A DNA stretch of 64,000 nucleotides from Chlorohelix sp037138995. GTDB taxonomy: Bacteria; Chloroflexota; Chloroflexia; Chloroheliales; Chloroheliaceae. Position numbers and translations under genes: made by a program. Positions 17,235 through 26,114 of the stretch are shown piece by piece; positions within the stretch are counted from its first letter, which is position 1; each line of letters opens with the position of its first letter. The notes under the pieces were generated by a model. It was not told the DNA's origin. It saw nothing but the letters and a program-made list of their open reading frames with translations, and searched no databases. The stretch covers positions 21,164-85,163 of the forward strand of contig NZ_JBAXHI010000016.1 of assembly GCF_037138995.1 (NCBI RefSeq), written 5' to 3'.

Positions 17235-17723
17235 CTACTCCTCGCCCTCTCCGGCTTCAGCATTATCTTCCACCAATTCCACTTCTTCTTCCGCGGCAAT
17301 GCCGGGTTTGGGAGCAGTTAGGCGGTCAACGAACTTGGTTCGTATAGACAATTTATGACCAGCAAGGCGCATAGCCTCTTCCGCCAAGTCACGGCGAACG
17401 CCGCCAATTTCAAATAAAACTCTACCGGGCTTAACTACTGCCACCCAATGATCGGGTGCGCCCTTACCGCTACCCATACGGGTTTCGGCAGGTTTGGCGG
17501 TTACAGGCTTATCCGGGAAAATACGTATCCAGATTTGTCCGCCGCGCTTCACATAGCGAGTAATGGCACGCCGAGTTGCCTCGATTTGGCGGCTATCAAC
17601 CCATCCCGGTTCAAGAGCCATCAAGCCAAACTCGCCGAAGGCTATGAAATTACCGCGGGTTGCTTTGCCTGTCATTCTCCCGCGATGTTGCTTGCGGTAT
17701 TTGGTTCGTTTAGGCATTAACAT
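17235..17723 (-). CDS. rplP: 50S ribosomal protein L16
   Basis: At 162 residues, it begins MLMPKRTKYRKQHRGRM and has the signature IWIRIFPDKPVTAKPAETRMGSGKG. An acidic tail of ~20 residues (EEVELVEDNAEAGEGEE) follows the usual end, which is a minor lineage feature. Start ATG with GGAGGAGTAATGTGCC. Follows rpsC by 6 bp. Confidence 0.96.
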   Translation of the reverse strand: MLMPKRTKYRKQHRGRMTGKATRGNFIAFGEFGLMALEPGWVDSRQIEATRRAITRYVKRGGQIWIRIFPDKPVTAKPAETRMGSGKGAPDHWVAVVKPGRVLFEIGGVRRDLAEEAMRLAGHKLSIRTKFVDRLTAPKPGIAAEEEVELVEDNAEAGEGEE

Positions 17724-17729
17724 GGCACA

Positions 17730-18407
17730 TTACTCCTCCGCGCTGGCTTGAACCGGCATCAGGTTCACTTTCTTCATCTGGCCCGGCAGTACATCACCCT
17801 TGTAAATCCACACTTTTACGCCGATGCGTCCGTAAGTGGTAAAAGCGTGTACCAAGCCGTAATCAATATCGGCACGGATAGTTTGAAGCGGGATTCGCCC
17901 ATCCTTTTCCATTGCGTTTCGCGCCATTTCAGCGCCTGCCAAACGACCGCTGCACTTGATTTTGATGCCTTTAGCACCCAAACGCATAGCACGGGTAACC
18001 GATTGCTTCATGGCACGTTTGTAATTCACGCGCTTTTCGATTTGTTCAGCGATACTCTCTGCTACCAGATAGGCATCGAGTTCAGGCTGGCGAATCTCTT
18101 CGATATTGAGCTTCACCTTCTTACCCGTCATGTCCTCGATTTCTTTCTTAAGCTGATCTACCGCTTGCCCACTCTTTCCGATAACAATGCCGGGCTTGGC
18201 AGTATGCAACGTGATTTCGAGGTTAGTCGAACTTCGCTGAATTTCGATTTTGCTCAAAGCCGCTGCCTTCAGACGACCGAAAATAATCTTCCGCAGCTTA
18301 ATATCTTCATGCAGTAAGTTGGTATATTCCTTTTCAGCGAACCAACGGCTCTGCCAGTCTTTCGTTACGCCCAGCCGGAAGCCGATAGGATTAACTTTGC
18401 GTCCCAA
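17730..18407 (-). CDS. rpsC: 30S ribosomal protein S3
   Basis: The 225-residue S3 starts GRKVNPIGFRLGVTKDWQSRW and has the KH-domain GKSGQAVDQLKKEIE segment. The C-terminal domain includes CSGRLAGAEMAR and GRIPLQTIRADIDYG. The start is TTG at 18407 with GAGGAGGAATAA immediately upstream; it directly abuts the rplV stop (18408-18410), so the genes are translationally coupled. Confidence 0.97.
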   Translation of the reverse strand: MGRKVNPIGFRLGVTKDWQSRWFAEKEYTNLLHEDIKLRKIIFGRLKAAALSKIEIQRSSTNLEITLHTAKPGIVIGKSGQAVDQLKKEIEDMTGKKVKLNIEEIRQPELDAYLVAESIAEQIEKRVNYKRAMKQSVTRAMRLGAKGIKIKCSGRLAGAEMARNAMEKDGRIPLQTIRADIDYGLVHAFTTYGRIGVKVWIYKGDVLPGQMKKVNLMPVQASAEE

Positions 18408-18749
18408 TTATTCCTCCTCTCGCTCTTCTACCGTAACTGTGATGTGGCTTAACCGCTTTACGACTCGGTCAGCGCGCCCTCGCGCTCTGGCATGAATACG
18501 CTTGAGACGGGAGCCTTCATTCGCCATGATGGCTTTGATATACAATTTCTCTGGCGACATAAGAAGGTTATTTTCGGCATTTGCTCTGGCACTTTGCAGT
18601 ACCGCTGCTACATCTCGTGCCGAATGCTGCGGTAAATGCTTTAATATTGCCAGCGCATCATCTACCTTCTTACCCCTAATAAGATTCACCACCAAGCGTA
18701 CCTTGCGAGGCGAGTGATGAACGGATTTTACTGTAGCGCTTACTTCCAT
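18408..18749 (-). CDS. rplV: 50S ribosomal protein L22
   Basis: The 113-residue L22 has VHHSPRKVRLVVNLIRGKKV at the N-terminus and the conserved loop region IHARARGRADRVVKRLSHITV that reaches the exit tunnel. Start ATG. It is immediately upstream of rpsC with no gap. Confidence 0.97.
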   Translation of the reverse strand: MEVSATVKSVHHSPRKVRLVVNLIRGKKVDDALAILKHLPQHSARDVAAVLQSARANAENNLLMSPEKLYIKAIMANEGSRLKRIHARARGRADRVVKRLSHITVTVEEREEE

Positions 18750-18757
18750 TTCCTCAC

Positions 18758-19039
18758 CTACCGCCCTTTCGCTTTCTTCTCGTCACCTGCGTGACCCCGG
18801 AAATTGCGGGTTGGCGAAAATTCGCCTAACTTGTGACCCACCATATTTTCGGTTATATAAACCGGTACATGGCGACGACCATCATACACTCCGATGGTAT
18901 GACCTAACATCTGAGGGAAGATAGTGCTACTTCGTGACCAAGTCTTCAGCACTTTTTTCTGCCCTGCAGCGTTCAATCCTTCTATCTTAGCCAGCAACCG
19001 CTCTTGGATAAACGGTCCCTTTTTTAATGACCTCGACAT
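18758..19039 (-). CDS. rpsS: 30S ribosomal protein S19
   Basis: The 93-residue protein starts MSRSLKKGPFIQERLLAKI and contains WSRSSTIFPQMLGHTIGVYDGRRHVPVYI and the GHKLGEFSPTRNFRGHAGDEK ending. It pairs with S13 in the 30S head. Start ATG with GGAAAG. Follows rplB after a 77-bp gap that holds a G/C-rich hairpin. Confidence 0.97.
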   Translation of the reverse strand: MSRSLKKGPFIQERLLAKIEGLNAAGQKKVLKTWSRSSTIFPQMLGHTIGVYDGRRHVPVYITENMVGHKLGEFSPTRNFRGHAGDEKKAKGR

Positions 19040-19061
19040 CTTTCCTCCACCAAATCACTTG

Positions 19062-19095
19062 TTTCCCCCCTTCCCCTATTGGAAAAGGGGGGACG
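19062..19095. repeat. C-run/G-run hairpin inside the S10 operon
   Basis: CCCCCCTTCC (about 19065-19074) faces GGAAAAGGGGGG (about 19081-19092), with ACGGGG following. This is in the 77-bp gap between rplB and rpsS. It could form a stable RNA stem within the message. Its look is that of a dispersed intergenic repeat rather than a ribosomal control site, and it has no T tract for termination. Confidence 0.5.
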
Positions 19096-19116
19096 GGGAT
19101 TAGGTTAATCCTTACC

Positions 19117-19944
19117 TTACTTAGTTCTGCGCCGTATAATAAAGCGGTTTGTACGCTTGTTGTTACGGGTGCGATAACCCATTGCCGGTTTACCCCACGG
19201 AGTCTTGGGATGTTTCAAACCAATCGGTGCGCGACCCTCACCACCACCATGGGGATGGTCTCTCGGGTTCATTACCGAACCGCGCACGGTAGGACGGATG
19301 CCCTTCCAGCGAGATTTACCTGCCTTAGCCCAACGCTCGTTTTCGTGGTCAAGGTTGCCTACCTGTCCGATGGTTGCCATACATTCGATTCGCACCAATC
19401 GGAATTCACCACTAGGCATACGCAGAGTAGCATACTTGCCCTCTTTCGCCATAAGTTGCGCCACCGTACCGGCTGAACGCACTACTTGACCGCCATGCCC
19501 AGCGTACAATTCAACGTTGTGAATCTGAGTACCGAGCGGTATATTCTTTAGCGGTAGGGAGTTCCCCACGCGAATTTCAGCTTCAGGCCCACTCTTTACG
19601 TTATCGCCCACTTTCAAACCATGTGGCGCTAGTATATAGCGTACCTCACCGTCAGAGTAGCGCAACAACGCTATTCGGCATGAACGGTTTGGATCGTACT
19701 CTATCGCTATTACCTTTGCAGCCACTCCAAACTTGTCGCGTTTGAAATCTATAATGCGGTAGCGACGTTTATGACCACCACCTTGGTGGCGTACTGTAAT
19801 ACGACCTTGATTATTGCGCCCAGCCTTACTCTTAAGAATGATTGTGAGCTTCTTTTCGGGCTTATGTTTGGTAATATCCGAGTAATCGCTGATTGCGCGA
19901 CCCCGGCTACCGGGCGATGTAGGCTTAAACTTTTTTATTGGCAT
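19117..19944 (-). CDS. rplB: 50S ribosomal protein L2
   Basis: The 275-residue L2 has the OB and SH3-like domains (GRNNQGRITVRHQGGGHKRRYR, split here as GRITVRHQGGGHKR). The peptidyl-transferase-proximal signature GSVMNPRDHPHGGGEGRAPIG is also present, with GVVMNPVDHPHGGGEG being the family form and the essential His intact. The start ATG is 2 bp after the rplW stop. Confidence 0.98.
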   Translation of the reverse strand: MPIKKFKPTSPGSRGRAISDYSDITKHKPEKKLTIILKSKAGRNNQGRITVRHQGGGHKRRYRIIDFKRDKFGVAAKVIAIEYDPNRSCRIALLRYSDGEVRYILAPHGLKVGDNVKSGPEAEIRVGNSLPLKNIPLGTQIHNVELYAGHGGQVVRSAGTVAQLMAKEGKYATLRMPSGEFRLVRIECMATIGQVGNLDHENERWAKAGKSRWKGIRPTVRGSVMNPRDHPHGGGEGRAPIGLKHPKTPWGKPAMGYRTRNNKRTNRFIIRRRTK

Positions 19945-19946
19945 TT

Positions 19947-20231
19947 TTACGCTACCTCAAAAACTTCTATCCTGTCGCCGGGCTTCAAGCGCACGATTGC
20001 CTTCTTGCCCGTGTTGGTGTAGCCTTGGATGCGCCCGCGCTGGCGCTGTTTTCGGTGCATGTGCATCGTGTTCACGCTGATCACTTCCACGCTGAAAATC
20101 TTTTCAACTGCTTCTTTGATCTGCACCTTGTTAGCGCGTATATCTACCTCAAATGTGTAGATGCCCTCTGCGGCTTTATCATTAGCGCGTTCGGTAATCA
20201 GAGGGCGCTTGATAATTCCATACATATCCAT
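19947..20231 (-). CDS. rplW: 50S ribosomal protein L23
   Basis: The 94-residue L23 has IIKRPLITERANDKAAEGIYTFEV and the VEKIFSVEVISVNTMHMHRKQRQRGR segment. It forms the docking site for trigger factor and SRP at the tunnel exit. Start ATG at 20231. Located between rplD and rplB. Confidence 0.97.
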   Translation of the reverse strand: MDMYGIIKRPLITERANDKAAEGIYTFEVDIRANKVQIKEAVEKIFSVEVISVNTMHMHRKQRQRGRIQGYTNTGKKAIVRLKPGDRIEVFEVA

Positions 20232-20250
20232 AGCTTATCTCCGCCGCCCT

Positions 20251-20898
20251 CTATTCTTGCCCGGCTGCTGTGCTACTGCCTAGAATGCGATTTATCACAT
20301 CCAATGCACCCAGCGGTACAATTACTTTGGTGTACTTAAACATATCATCCAAATTCAGATAGCCCGCCACCAGTGTTTTGACATTTGCCAAGTTACCGGC
20401 TGCCCTATACACTGTTTCATCTCTTTCGGCTACCAGAATTAGCACTTTCTGTCCGTTCAATTTCAAAGCAACAAGCGCTTCAGTCATTGACTTAGTGCGT
20501 GGTTCAAGCCCTTCAAAGCCGTCAATAAAAAGCAAATTGTCTTCTATCGCTTTAACCGAGAGCGCTGAGCGAACTGCCAGACGACGCATTTTGCGGGGCA
20601 TATCCTTCTCATAACTGCGCGGTCTAGGACCGAAAATTACTGCACCACCTGTATATTGCGGCGCACGGCGGCTACCCTGACGGGCGTTGCCAGTGCCTTT
20701 TTGGCGATAAGGCTTTTTGCCGCCACCTCTTACTTCTTGGCGGGTTTTGGTGCTTGCTGTACCCTGACGGGCGTTTGCATGCTGGCGTACTAATGCTTGA
20801 TGCATAACCGCGGTGTTAGGTTCAATACCGAAGATATTATCGTCTAGTTCTACGGTTGTTACCTCGGCGCCCTTGATGTTAAAAACTGTTGCCTGCAC
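20251..20898 (-). CDS. rplD: 50S ribosomal protein L4
   Basis: The 215-residue L4 starts with a GTG at 20898 (protein QATVFNIKGAEV) that has AGGAGG 6 nt upstream; the in-frame region further upstream is inside rplC and not part of the gene. Signatures: RQGTASTKTRQEVRGGGKKPYRQKGTGNARQGS (tunnel loop; here RQEVRGGGKKPYRQKGTG) and IFGPRPRSYEKDMPRKMRRLA. In some bacteria L4 regulates the S10 operon; no leader structure supporting that was identified. Confidence 0.97.
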   Translation of the reverse strand: MQATVFNIKGAEVTTVELDDNIFGIEPNTAVMHQALVRQHANARQGTASTKTRQEVRGGGKKPYRQKGTGNARQGSRRAPQYTGGAVIFGPRPRSYEKDMPRKMRRLAVRSALSVKAIEDNLLFIDGFEGLEPRTKSMTEALVALKLNGQKVLILVAERDETVYRAAGNLANVKTLVAGYLNLDDMFKYTKVIVPLGALDVINRILGSSTAAGQE

Positions 20899-20908
20899 TG
20901 CTGTCCTC

Positions 20909-21574
20909 CTACTTGACGGGTTTAACCGCTTTGCGAATAACCAACAGGCCGCCATCCGAACCGGGTACCGCACCTCTGATTAAAATCAGATTATTCTCGG
21001 TATCTATTTTTACCACTTTAAGGTTGTGGACGGTTACGCGATCCTGACCCATGTGTCCCGCCATACGCATTCCTTTTACCACACGACCGGGCGTTGTGCC
21101 TGCGCCAATACTACCGGGCGCGCGTCGTCTATCGCTCTGACCGTGAGTTTTAGGACCACCGTGGAAGTTGTGACGCTTCATCACACCGGCGAAACCCTTA
21201 CCTTTGCTGGTTCCGGTGACATCCACCAGTTCGTTCTCTTTGAACACATCCGGACCGATCTCGTCTCCCACCTTATAATCCGCAATAGGATTAGTGGCTT
21301 CTACTTCGCGCAAAAATTTCAGACCATAGGTCTTGGCACTAATGCCCTCTCCTTCAATGCGAAGGAGTTCCTTCTGATGACCTCTTTGAGGTTTTTTCAG
21401 ACGAGCACTCTCTTCGAAGCCGATTTGTACAGCTTCGTAACCGTTTTTATCCTGAGTGCGTACATCAACCACTTTGCAGGGTCCTGCTTGCACTACGGTT
21501 ACCGGGATTGCTTCGCCCTTCTCATTGAAGATCTGGGTCATGCCGAGCTTTTTGCCCAGTATTGCATTTACCAT
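20909..21574 (-). CDS. rplC: 50S ribosomal protein L3
   Basis: The 221-residue protein starts MVNAILGKKLGMTQIF and has the L3 signature GKGFAGVMKRHNFHGGPKTHG, followed by GSIGAGTTPGRVVKGMRMAGHMG. Start ATG. Order rpsJ-rplC-rplD-rplW-rplB is the standard S10 operon. Confidence 0.98.
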   Translation of the reverse strand: MVNAILGKKLGMTQIFNEKGEAIPVTVVQAGPCKVVDVRTQDKNGYEAVQIGFEESARLKKPQRGHQKELLRIEGEGISAKTYGLKFLREVEATNPIADYKVGDEIGPDVFKENELVDVTGTSKGKGFAGVMKRHNFHGGPKTHGQSDRRRAPGSIGAGTTPGRVVKGMRMAGHMGQDRVTVHNLKVVKIDTENNLILIRGAVPGSDGGLLVIRKAVKPVK

Positions 21575-21649
21575 TTCTCATTGTCCTTACGACTTGGAGC
21601 GCCTGCACTCTGTCAACCTAACAGAGAAATACGCTCTTTGCAAAAACCT

Positions 21650-21958
21650 CTACAGTTTAATTTCTATCTCTACACCCGCCGGGAGGTTCAAGCGCATTAG
21701 CGCATTGATGGTCTTTTGGCTGGGCTTGATAACGTCAATCAGGCGCTTATGAGTCCTGACTTCAAAGTGTTCCTGCGAATCCTTATCAACAAAAGGTGAG
21801 CGAGTTACAGTAAACTTCTCAATCCTAGTCGGTAAAGGTACGGGACCTGCTACCACTGCCCCGGTTCGCTCGGCGGCATCTACGATTTGCTGCGCCGACT
21901 GATCCAGAATCTTGTGGTCGTAGGCTTTCAGGCGTATTCTTATCTTTTGTTCAGCCAT
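21650..21958 (-). CDS. rpsJ: 30S ribosomal protein S10
   Basis: The 102-residue S10 (NusE) has IRIRLKAYDHKILDQSAQQIV and the signature GPVPLPTRIEKFTVTRSPFVDKDSQEHFE. Besides its ribosomal role it acts with NusB in antitermination. Start ATG. It follows tuf after an 88-bp gap holding a short palindromic repeat. Confidence 0.98.
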   Translation of the reverse strand: MAEQKIRIRLKAYDHKILDQSAQQIVDAAERTGAVVAGPVPLPTRIEKFTVTRSPFVDKDSQEHFEVRTHKRLIDVIKPSQKTINALMRLNLPAGVEIEIKL

Positions 21959-21973
21959 TTACTAAAATCCTCC

Positions 21974-22026
21974 GTAGGGGCGCGTACTTTTGCGCCTCAG
22001 GAGGGCGAGTTTTTACCCGCCCCTAC
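21974..22026. repeat. GTAGGGGC-type palindromic repeat between tuf and rpsJ
   Basis: The unit starts GTAGGGGCG (21974-21982) and ends CGCCCCTAC (22018-22026), with smaller internal palindromes (GGGCG/ACCCGC). Similarly bounded elements are seen at about 44377-44465 and 47277-47316. It fills most of the rpsJ-tuf gap in the middle of the operon. Confidence 0.6.
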
Positions 22027-22046
22027 TTCTGTTTTTTTCGGTGATA

Positions 22047-23252
22047 CTACTCGATGATGCTGGTAACGCTACCTGCTCCTACCGTTCGTCCACCCTCTCG
22101 AATTGCAAACCGCAACCCTAACTCGATTGCTACCGGTACTATCAACTCTACCGTCATCTGCACGTTGTCCCCAGGCATTACCATTTCCATCCCGTCCGGT
22201 AACTTGATTGATCCAGTTACGTCCGTTGTTCGTATGTAAAACTGCGGTCGATACCCGTTGAAGAATGGGGTGTGCCGTCCCCCTTCTTCCTTCGACAATA
22301 CGTACACTTCTGCTTTCACTTTGGTGTGGGGTTTAATCGAACCTGTCTTCGCCAAAACCTGTCCGCGTTGTACGTCTGCTCGCTCAATGCCGCGCAACAA
22401 ACAGCCTACGTTGTCTCCCGCTTGTCCGCTGTCCAACGTCTTCTGGAACATTTCCACGCCCGTTACTACGCTCTTGCGCGGCAGTTCTTCCGACATTCCC
22501 ACTATCTCGATTTCTTCTCCCACCTTCACCGTGCCGCGTTCGATACGTCCCGTTACTACTGTGCCACGTCCCTTGATTGCGAATACGTCTTCTATCGGCA
22601 TCAAGAACGGCTTATCAATCGCCCGTACCGGGGTCGGTACGTAGCTGTCCACCGCTGCCATCAAATCAAAAATGCACTTCAGTTCTGGCGCGTTCAAGTC
22701 TGTGGACTGGCATTCCAACGCTTTCAAGGCGCTCCCTCGTACTACCGGGATGTCATCGCCGGGGAAATTGTACTTCGAAAGCAGTTCCCGTACTTCCATT
22801 TCCACCAGTTCCAACAACTCTTCGTCTTCCATCACGTCGCATTTGTTCAAGAACACTACCATCGAGGGTACCTGTACCTGACGCGCCAACAAAATGTGTT
22901 CGCGGGTCTGCGGCATCGGCCCATCCGGCGCGCTCACTACCAGAATTGCCCCGTCCATTTGGGCTGCGCCTGTAATCATGTTTTTGATGTAGTCAGCGTG
23001 ACCGGGACAATCCACGTGAGCATAATGCCGATTATCGGTCTCATACTCTACGTGCGCGATGGCGATGGTAATACCGCGTTCGCGTTCTTCCGGTGCGTTG
23101 TCAATACTATCAAACGCGCGAAACTTGGCTTTGCCACGCATCGCCAACGTTTTGGTGATTGCTGCGGTGAGGGTGGTCTTGCCGTGGTCAACGTGTCCGA
23201 TTGTTCCTACGTTCACGTGCGGTTTTGTGCGCTCAAACTTCTGCTTTGCCAC
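22047..23252 (-). CDS. tuf: Elongation factor Tu, copy 1 (str operon)
   Basis: The 401-residue EF-Tu delivers aminoacyl-tRNA to the ribosome. G1 is GHVDHGKTTL, G2 RGITIA, G3 DCPGHADY and G4 NKCD (the common form is NKVD or NKCD). Domains 2 and 3 are complete, ending GAGSVTSIIE. Start GTG at 23252 with AAGGAGG. The gene is in the classical place after fusA. From 22051 to 23252 it is apparently base-for-base identical to the second copy at 33071-34272; only the last Glu codon and the stop (GAG TAG here, GAA TAA there) differ. Confidence 0.98.
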   Translation of the reverse strand: MAKQKFERTKPHVNVGTIGHVDHGKTTLTAAITKTLAMRGKAKFRAFDSIDNAPEERERGITIAIAHVEYETDNRHYAHVDCPGHADYIKNMITGAAQMDGAILVVSAPDGPMPQTREHILLARQVQVPSMVVFLNKCDVMEDEELLELVEMEVRELLSKYNFPGDDIPVVRGSALKALECQSTDLNAPELKCIFDLMAAVDSYVPTPVRAIDKPFLMPIEDVFAIKGRGTVVTGRIERGTVKVGEEIEIVGMSEELPRKSVVTGVEMFQKTLDSGQAGDNVGCLLRGIERADVQRGQVLAKTGSIKPHTKVKAEVYVLSKEEGGRHTPFFNGYRPQFYIRTTDVTGSIKLPDGMEMVMPGDNVQMTVELIVPVAIELGLRFAIREGGRTVGAGSVTSIIE

Positions 23253-23374
23253 CTGATTTCCTCCTTAAGATCTGTTTAAATCGCTCCCGGAACACCGACC
23301 GGAAGTTCTAGCTTAACTACTGATAAGTTCTAAATATACAGCAAGGGCAATAATGTCACCCCTGCCTCAAATAA

Positions 23375-25453
23375 CTACTGTCCTCGGACTTTAGCAACCA
23401 ATTCTTCTTGCAGTGTTCTAGGCAACGCCTCGTAATGGTCGAACTCCATCGAATAAACGGCACGACCTTGAGTGCTACTGCGAAGGTCATTTACGTAGCC
23501 GAACATCTCGGAAAGCGGCACGTGCGCCATAATTACCTGAGTATTGCCACCACGAGTATCAGAACCCATTATCTGACCGCGACGTGAATTCAAGTCACCC
23601 AAAATTGAACCAAGGAATTCTTCGGGGGTGACGACTTCAACCTTCATAATCGGCTCAAGAATAGCAGGATGAGCTTTGCGTACACCCTCTTTGATGGCTA
23701 TCGAACCAGCAATCTTGAAAGCATCTACCGAAGAGTCAACTTCGTGATAGCTGCCATCAATTAGAGTGACCTTGACATCAATTACCGGATAACCAGCAAT
23801 AATACCATTCAACAAGGCTTCTTTAACGCCGTATTCAATACCCGGAATATATTCTCTCGGAATAGAACCACCCACGACTTTATTGACGAACTCAAACCCA
23901 ACTCCGCGCTCGGATGGCTCGACTTCAATCCAGCAGTGACCGTATTGACCTTTACCGCCGGACTGTCGGACGAAGCGACCTTCAGCCTTAGTCTTACTGG
24001 TAATGGTTTCGCGGTAAGCTACCTGCGGACGACCGACGTTAGCCTCAACTCGGAACTCGCGCTTCATACGGTCAACGATGATTTCGAGGTGTAACTCGCC
24101 CATACCGCTAATAATAGTCTGACCGCTTTCCTCATCGGTTTTGACCCGGAAAGTAGGGTCTTCTTCAGCCAATTTGGAAAGAGCAAGACCCATCTTATCT
24201 TGGTCAGCCTTGGTCTTCGGTTCCAGCGAAAGCTCAATAACCGGCTCAGGGAACTTGATGCGCTCTAACACAATTGGATTCTCAGGGTCGCAAAGCGTGT
24301 CACCAGTAAAGGTATCCTTCAAACCGACAATAGCCGCAATATCACCAGCACTGACCTCTTCTACATCTTCACGCTTGTCTGCATGTAGCCGAACAATGCG
24401 CCCTACACGTTCTTTTCTGCCTTTGGTGCTATTCAGAATGTAAGAACCACTCTTCACCCTACCGCTATATACGCGGAAAAAGGCTAACCGACCATAAGGG
24501 TCAGCTACAATCTTGAAAGCCAGCGCGGAAAAAGGCTCGTTGCTGTCCAGAGAGCGAGTTTCTGGTTCTTCCGTATCTGGGTTAATGCCAGTAATTTCGT
24601 CTTTATCCAGCGGAGAAGGCAAATAACTCACAATTGCATCCAGCAAAGGCTGAACACCCTTGTTGCGTAGAGCCGCCCCACATATCACCGGAACGAGTTT
24701 GCGGGCAATAGTCGCCTTCCGAATCGCAATGTGCAATTCGTCAACGGTGATTTCCTCACCCTCCAAAAACTTGAGGGTCAATTCATCATCGGTTTCGGCA
24801 ATCTTTTCAACCATCTTTTCCCGCATCTTCTTGACTTCTTCAATCATATCGGCGGGAATTTCAGCCGATTCCATAGTTTTACCCATGTCATCGGCGTAAA
24901 CGATTGCCTTATTCTCAATAAGGTCAATAATGCCCTTAAAATTCTGTTCGAGACCAATGGGCAGTTGGATTGCCACTGGATTAGCTCCTAACCGTTCGAT
25001 AATCATATCGAAACAGCGATAGAAACTTGCGCCGGTGCGGTCCATCTTATTGACAAAGCATATGCGTGGCACGCCATATTGGTCAGCTTGCCGCCATACG
25101 GTTTCGGACTGTGGTTCAACACCTGCCACACCGTCAAATACAACCACGCCACCATCCAGTACACGTAGAGAACGCTGCACCTCAACGGTGAAGTCCACGT
25201 GACCGGGGGTATCAATTATATTTATGCGGTGATCAGCCCAAAAACAGGTAGTCGCAGCTGCCGTAATGGTAATACCACGCTCACGTTCCTGAGCCATGTA
25301 ATCCATTGTAGCCGCGCCTTCATGTACTTCGCCAACTTTATATACACGCCCCGTGTAATACAGGATACGCTCTGTTGTAGTCGTTTTACCAGCGTCAATA
25401 TGGGCGATAATGCCGATATTACGGGTTTTTTCCAGTGCAGCGTCAACTGCCAC
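23375..25453 (-). CDS. fusA: Elongation factor G
   Basis: The 692-residue translocase GTPase has G1 AHIDAGKTTTTERIL, switch regions RGITITAAATTCFW and DTPGHVDFT, and NKMDRTGASF. It also has the five-domain layout with GMGELHLEIIVDRM and the domain IV/V region ending REELVAKVRG-like (EELVAKVRGQ). GTG start at 25453 with GGAGGTAATCCT. Lies between rpsG and tuf in the str operon. Confidence 0.98.
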   Translation of the reverse strand: MAVDAALEKTRNIGIIAHIDAGKTTTTERILYYTGRVYKVGEVHEGAATMDYMAQERERGITITAAATTCFWADHRINIIDTPGHVDFTVEVQRSLRVLDGGVVVFDGVAGVEPQSETVWRQADQYGVPRICFVNKMDRTGASFYRCFDMIIERLGANPVAIQLPIGLEQNFKGIIDLIENKAIVYADDMGKTMESAEIPADMIEEVKKMREKMVEKIAETDDELTLKFLEGEEITVDELHIAIRKATIARKLVPVICGAALRNKGVQPLLDAIVSYLPSPLDKDEITGINPDTEEPETRSLDSNEPFSALAFKIVADPYGRLAFFRVYSGRVKSGSYILNSTKGRKERVGRIVRLHADKREDVEEVSAGDIAAIVGLKDTFTGDTLCDPENPIVLERIKFPEPVIELSLEPKTKADQDKMGLALSKLAEEDPTFRVKTDEESGQTIISGMGELHLEIIVDRMKREFRVEANVGRPQVAYRETITSKTKAEGRFVRQSGGKGQYGHCWIEVEPSERGVGFEFVNKVVGGSIPREYIPGIEYGVKEALLNGIIAGYPVIDVKVTLIDGSYHEVDSSVDAFKIAGSIAIKEGVRKAHPAILEPIMKVEVVTPEEFLGSILGDLNSRRGQIMGSDTRGGNTQVIMAHVPLSEMFGYVNDLRSSTQGRAVYSMEFDHYEALPRTLQEELVAKVRGQ

Positions 25454-25493
25454 AGGATTACCTCCTAAACTTAATTACTACGTTTTTAATTGC

Positions 25494-25964
25494 CTACCAC
25501 TTGTAATGAGCAAAGGCTTTGTTAGCCTCAGCCATTTTGTGGGTATCTTCGCGCTTCTTGATTGTAGTACCAGTATTATTGGAAGCATCCAAAAACTCAG
25601 CAGCGAGTTTCTCAGCCATGCTTTTCCCAGAACGGTTTCTAGCAGAGTTAAGTATCCAACGTATTGCAAGCGAGGTACCGCGTTCACCTTTGACATCTAC
25701 CGGCACTTGCAAAGTAGCACCACCTACCCGCTTTGGTTTTACTTCAAGACGAGGGGTAGCATTTCGCATCGCTTGCTCGAAAACTTCCATTGGTTCGCGC
25801 CCGGTCTGGGTTCCCATAATTTCGAGTGCGGTGTACACTATCCGCTCTGACAATCCCTTTTTACCGCCGTACATTATTTTATTGATAATCTTCTGGATTG
25901 TCCGGCTTTTGTAAACAGGGTCGGGCAATATTTCCCGCCGGGCAACTCTAGCTCTTCGCGGCAT
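25494..25964 (-). CDS. rpsG: 30S ribosomal protein S7
   Basis: The 156-residue S7 begins MPRRARVARREILPDPVYKS and has the VGGATLQVPVDV core and a C-terminal THKMAEANKAFAHYKW. It nucleates the 30S head. Start ATG with GGGAGAAACAGA. Confidence 0.98.
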   Translation of the reverse strand: MPRRARVARREILPDPVYKSRTIQKIINKIMYGGKKGLSERIVYTALEIMGTQTGREPMEVFEQAMRNATPRLEVKPKRVGGATLQVPVDVKGERGTSLAIRWILNSARNRSGKSMAEKLAAEFLDASNNTGTTIKKREDTHKMAEANKAFAHYKW

Positions 25965-26114
25965 TCTGTTTCTCCCTTAAAAAATTCCTGCATTACGCGC
26001 AAAAACTGGTAGAATTACGTTTTCTAGCGAACCATGTCGCTGAATTAACGACTCTACCGAGACTTTGCATATTCTCTATGCCCTTTAACAGGGCGAATTG
26101 AGCATTTTCTTTAC

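Noticed and set aside
22272..23279. Long open frame (335 codons) on the plus strand opposite tuf, repeated opposite the second tuf
   Set aside because: It is a codon-bias shadow of tuf. Its duplication only reflects the identity of the two tuf genes, and there is no ribosome-binding site or protein-like composition.
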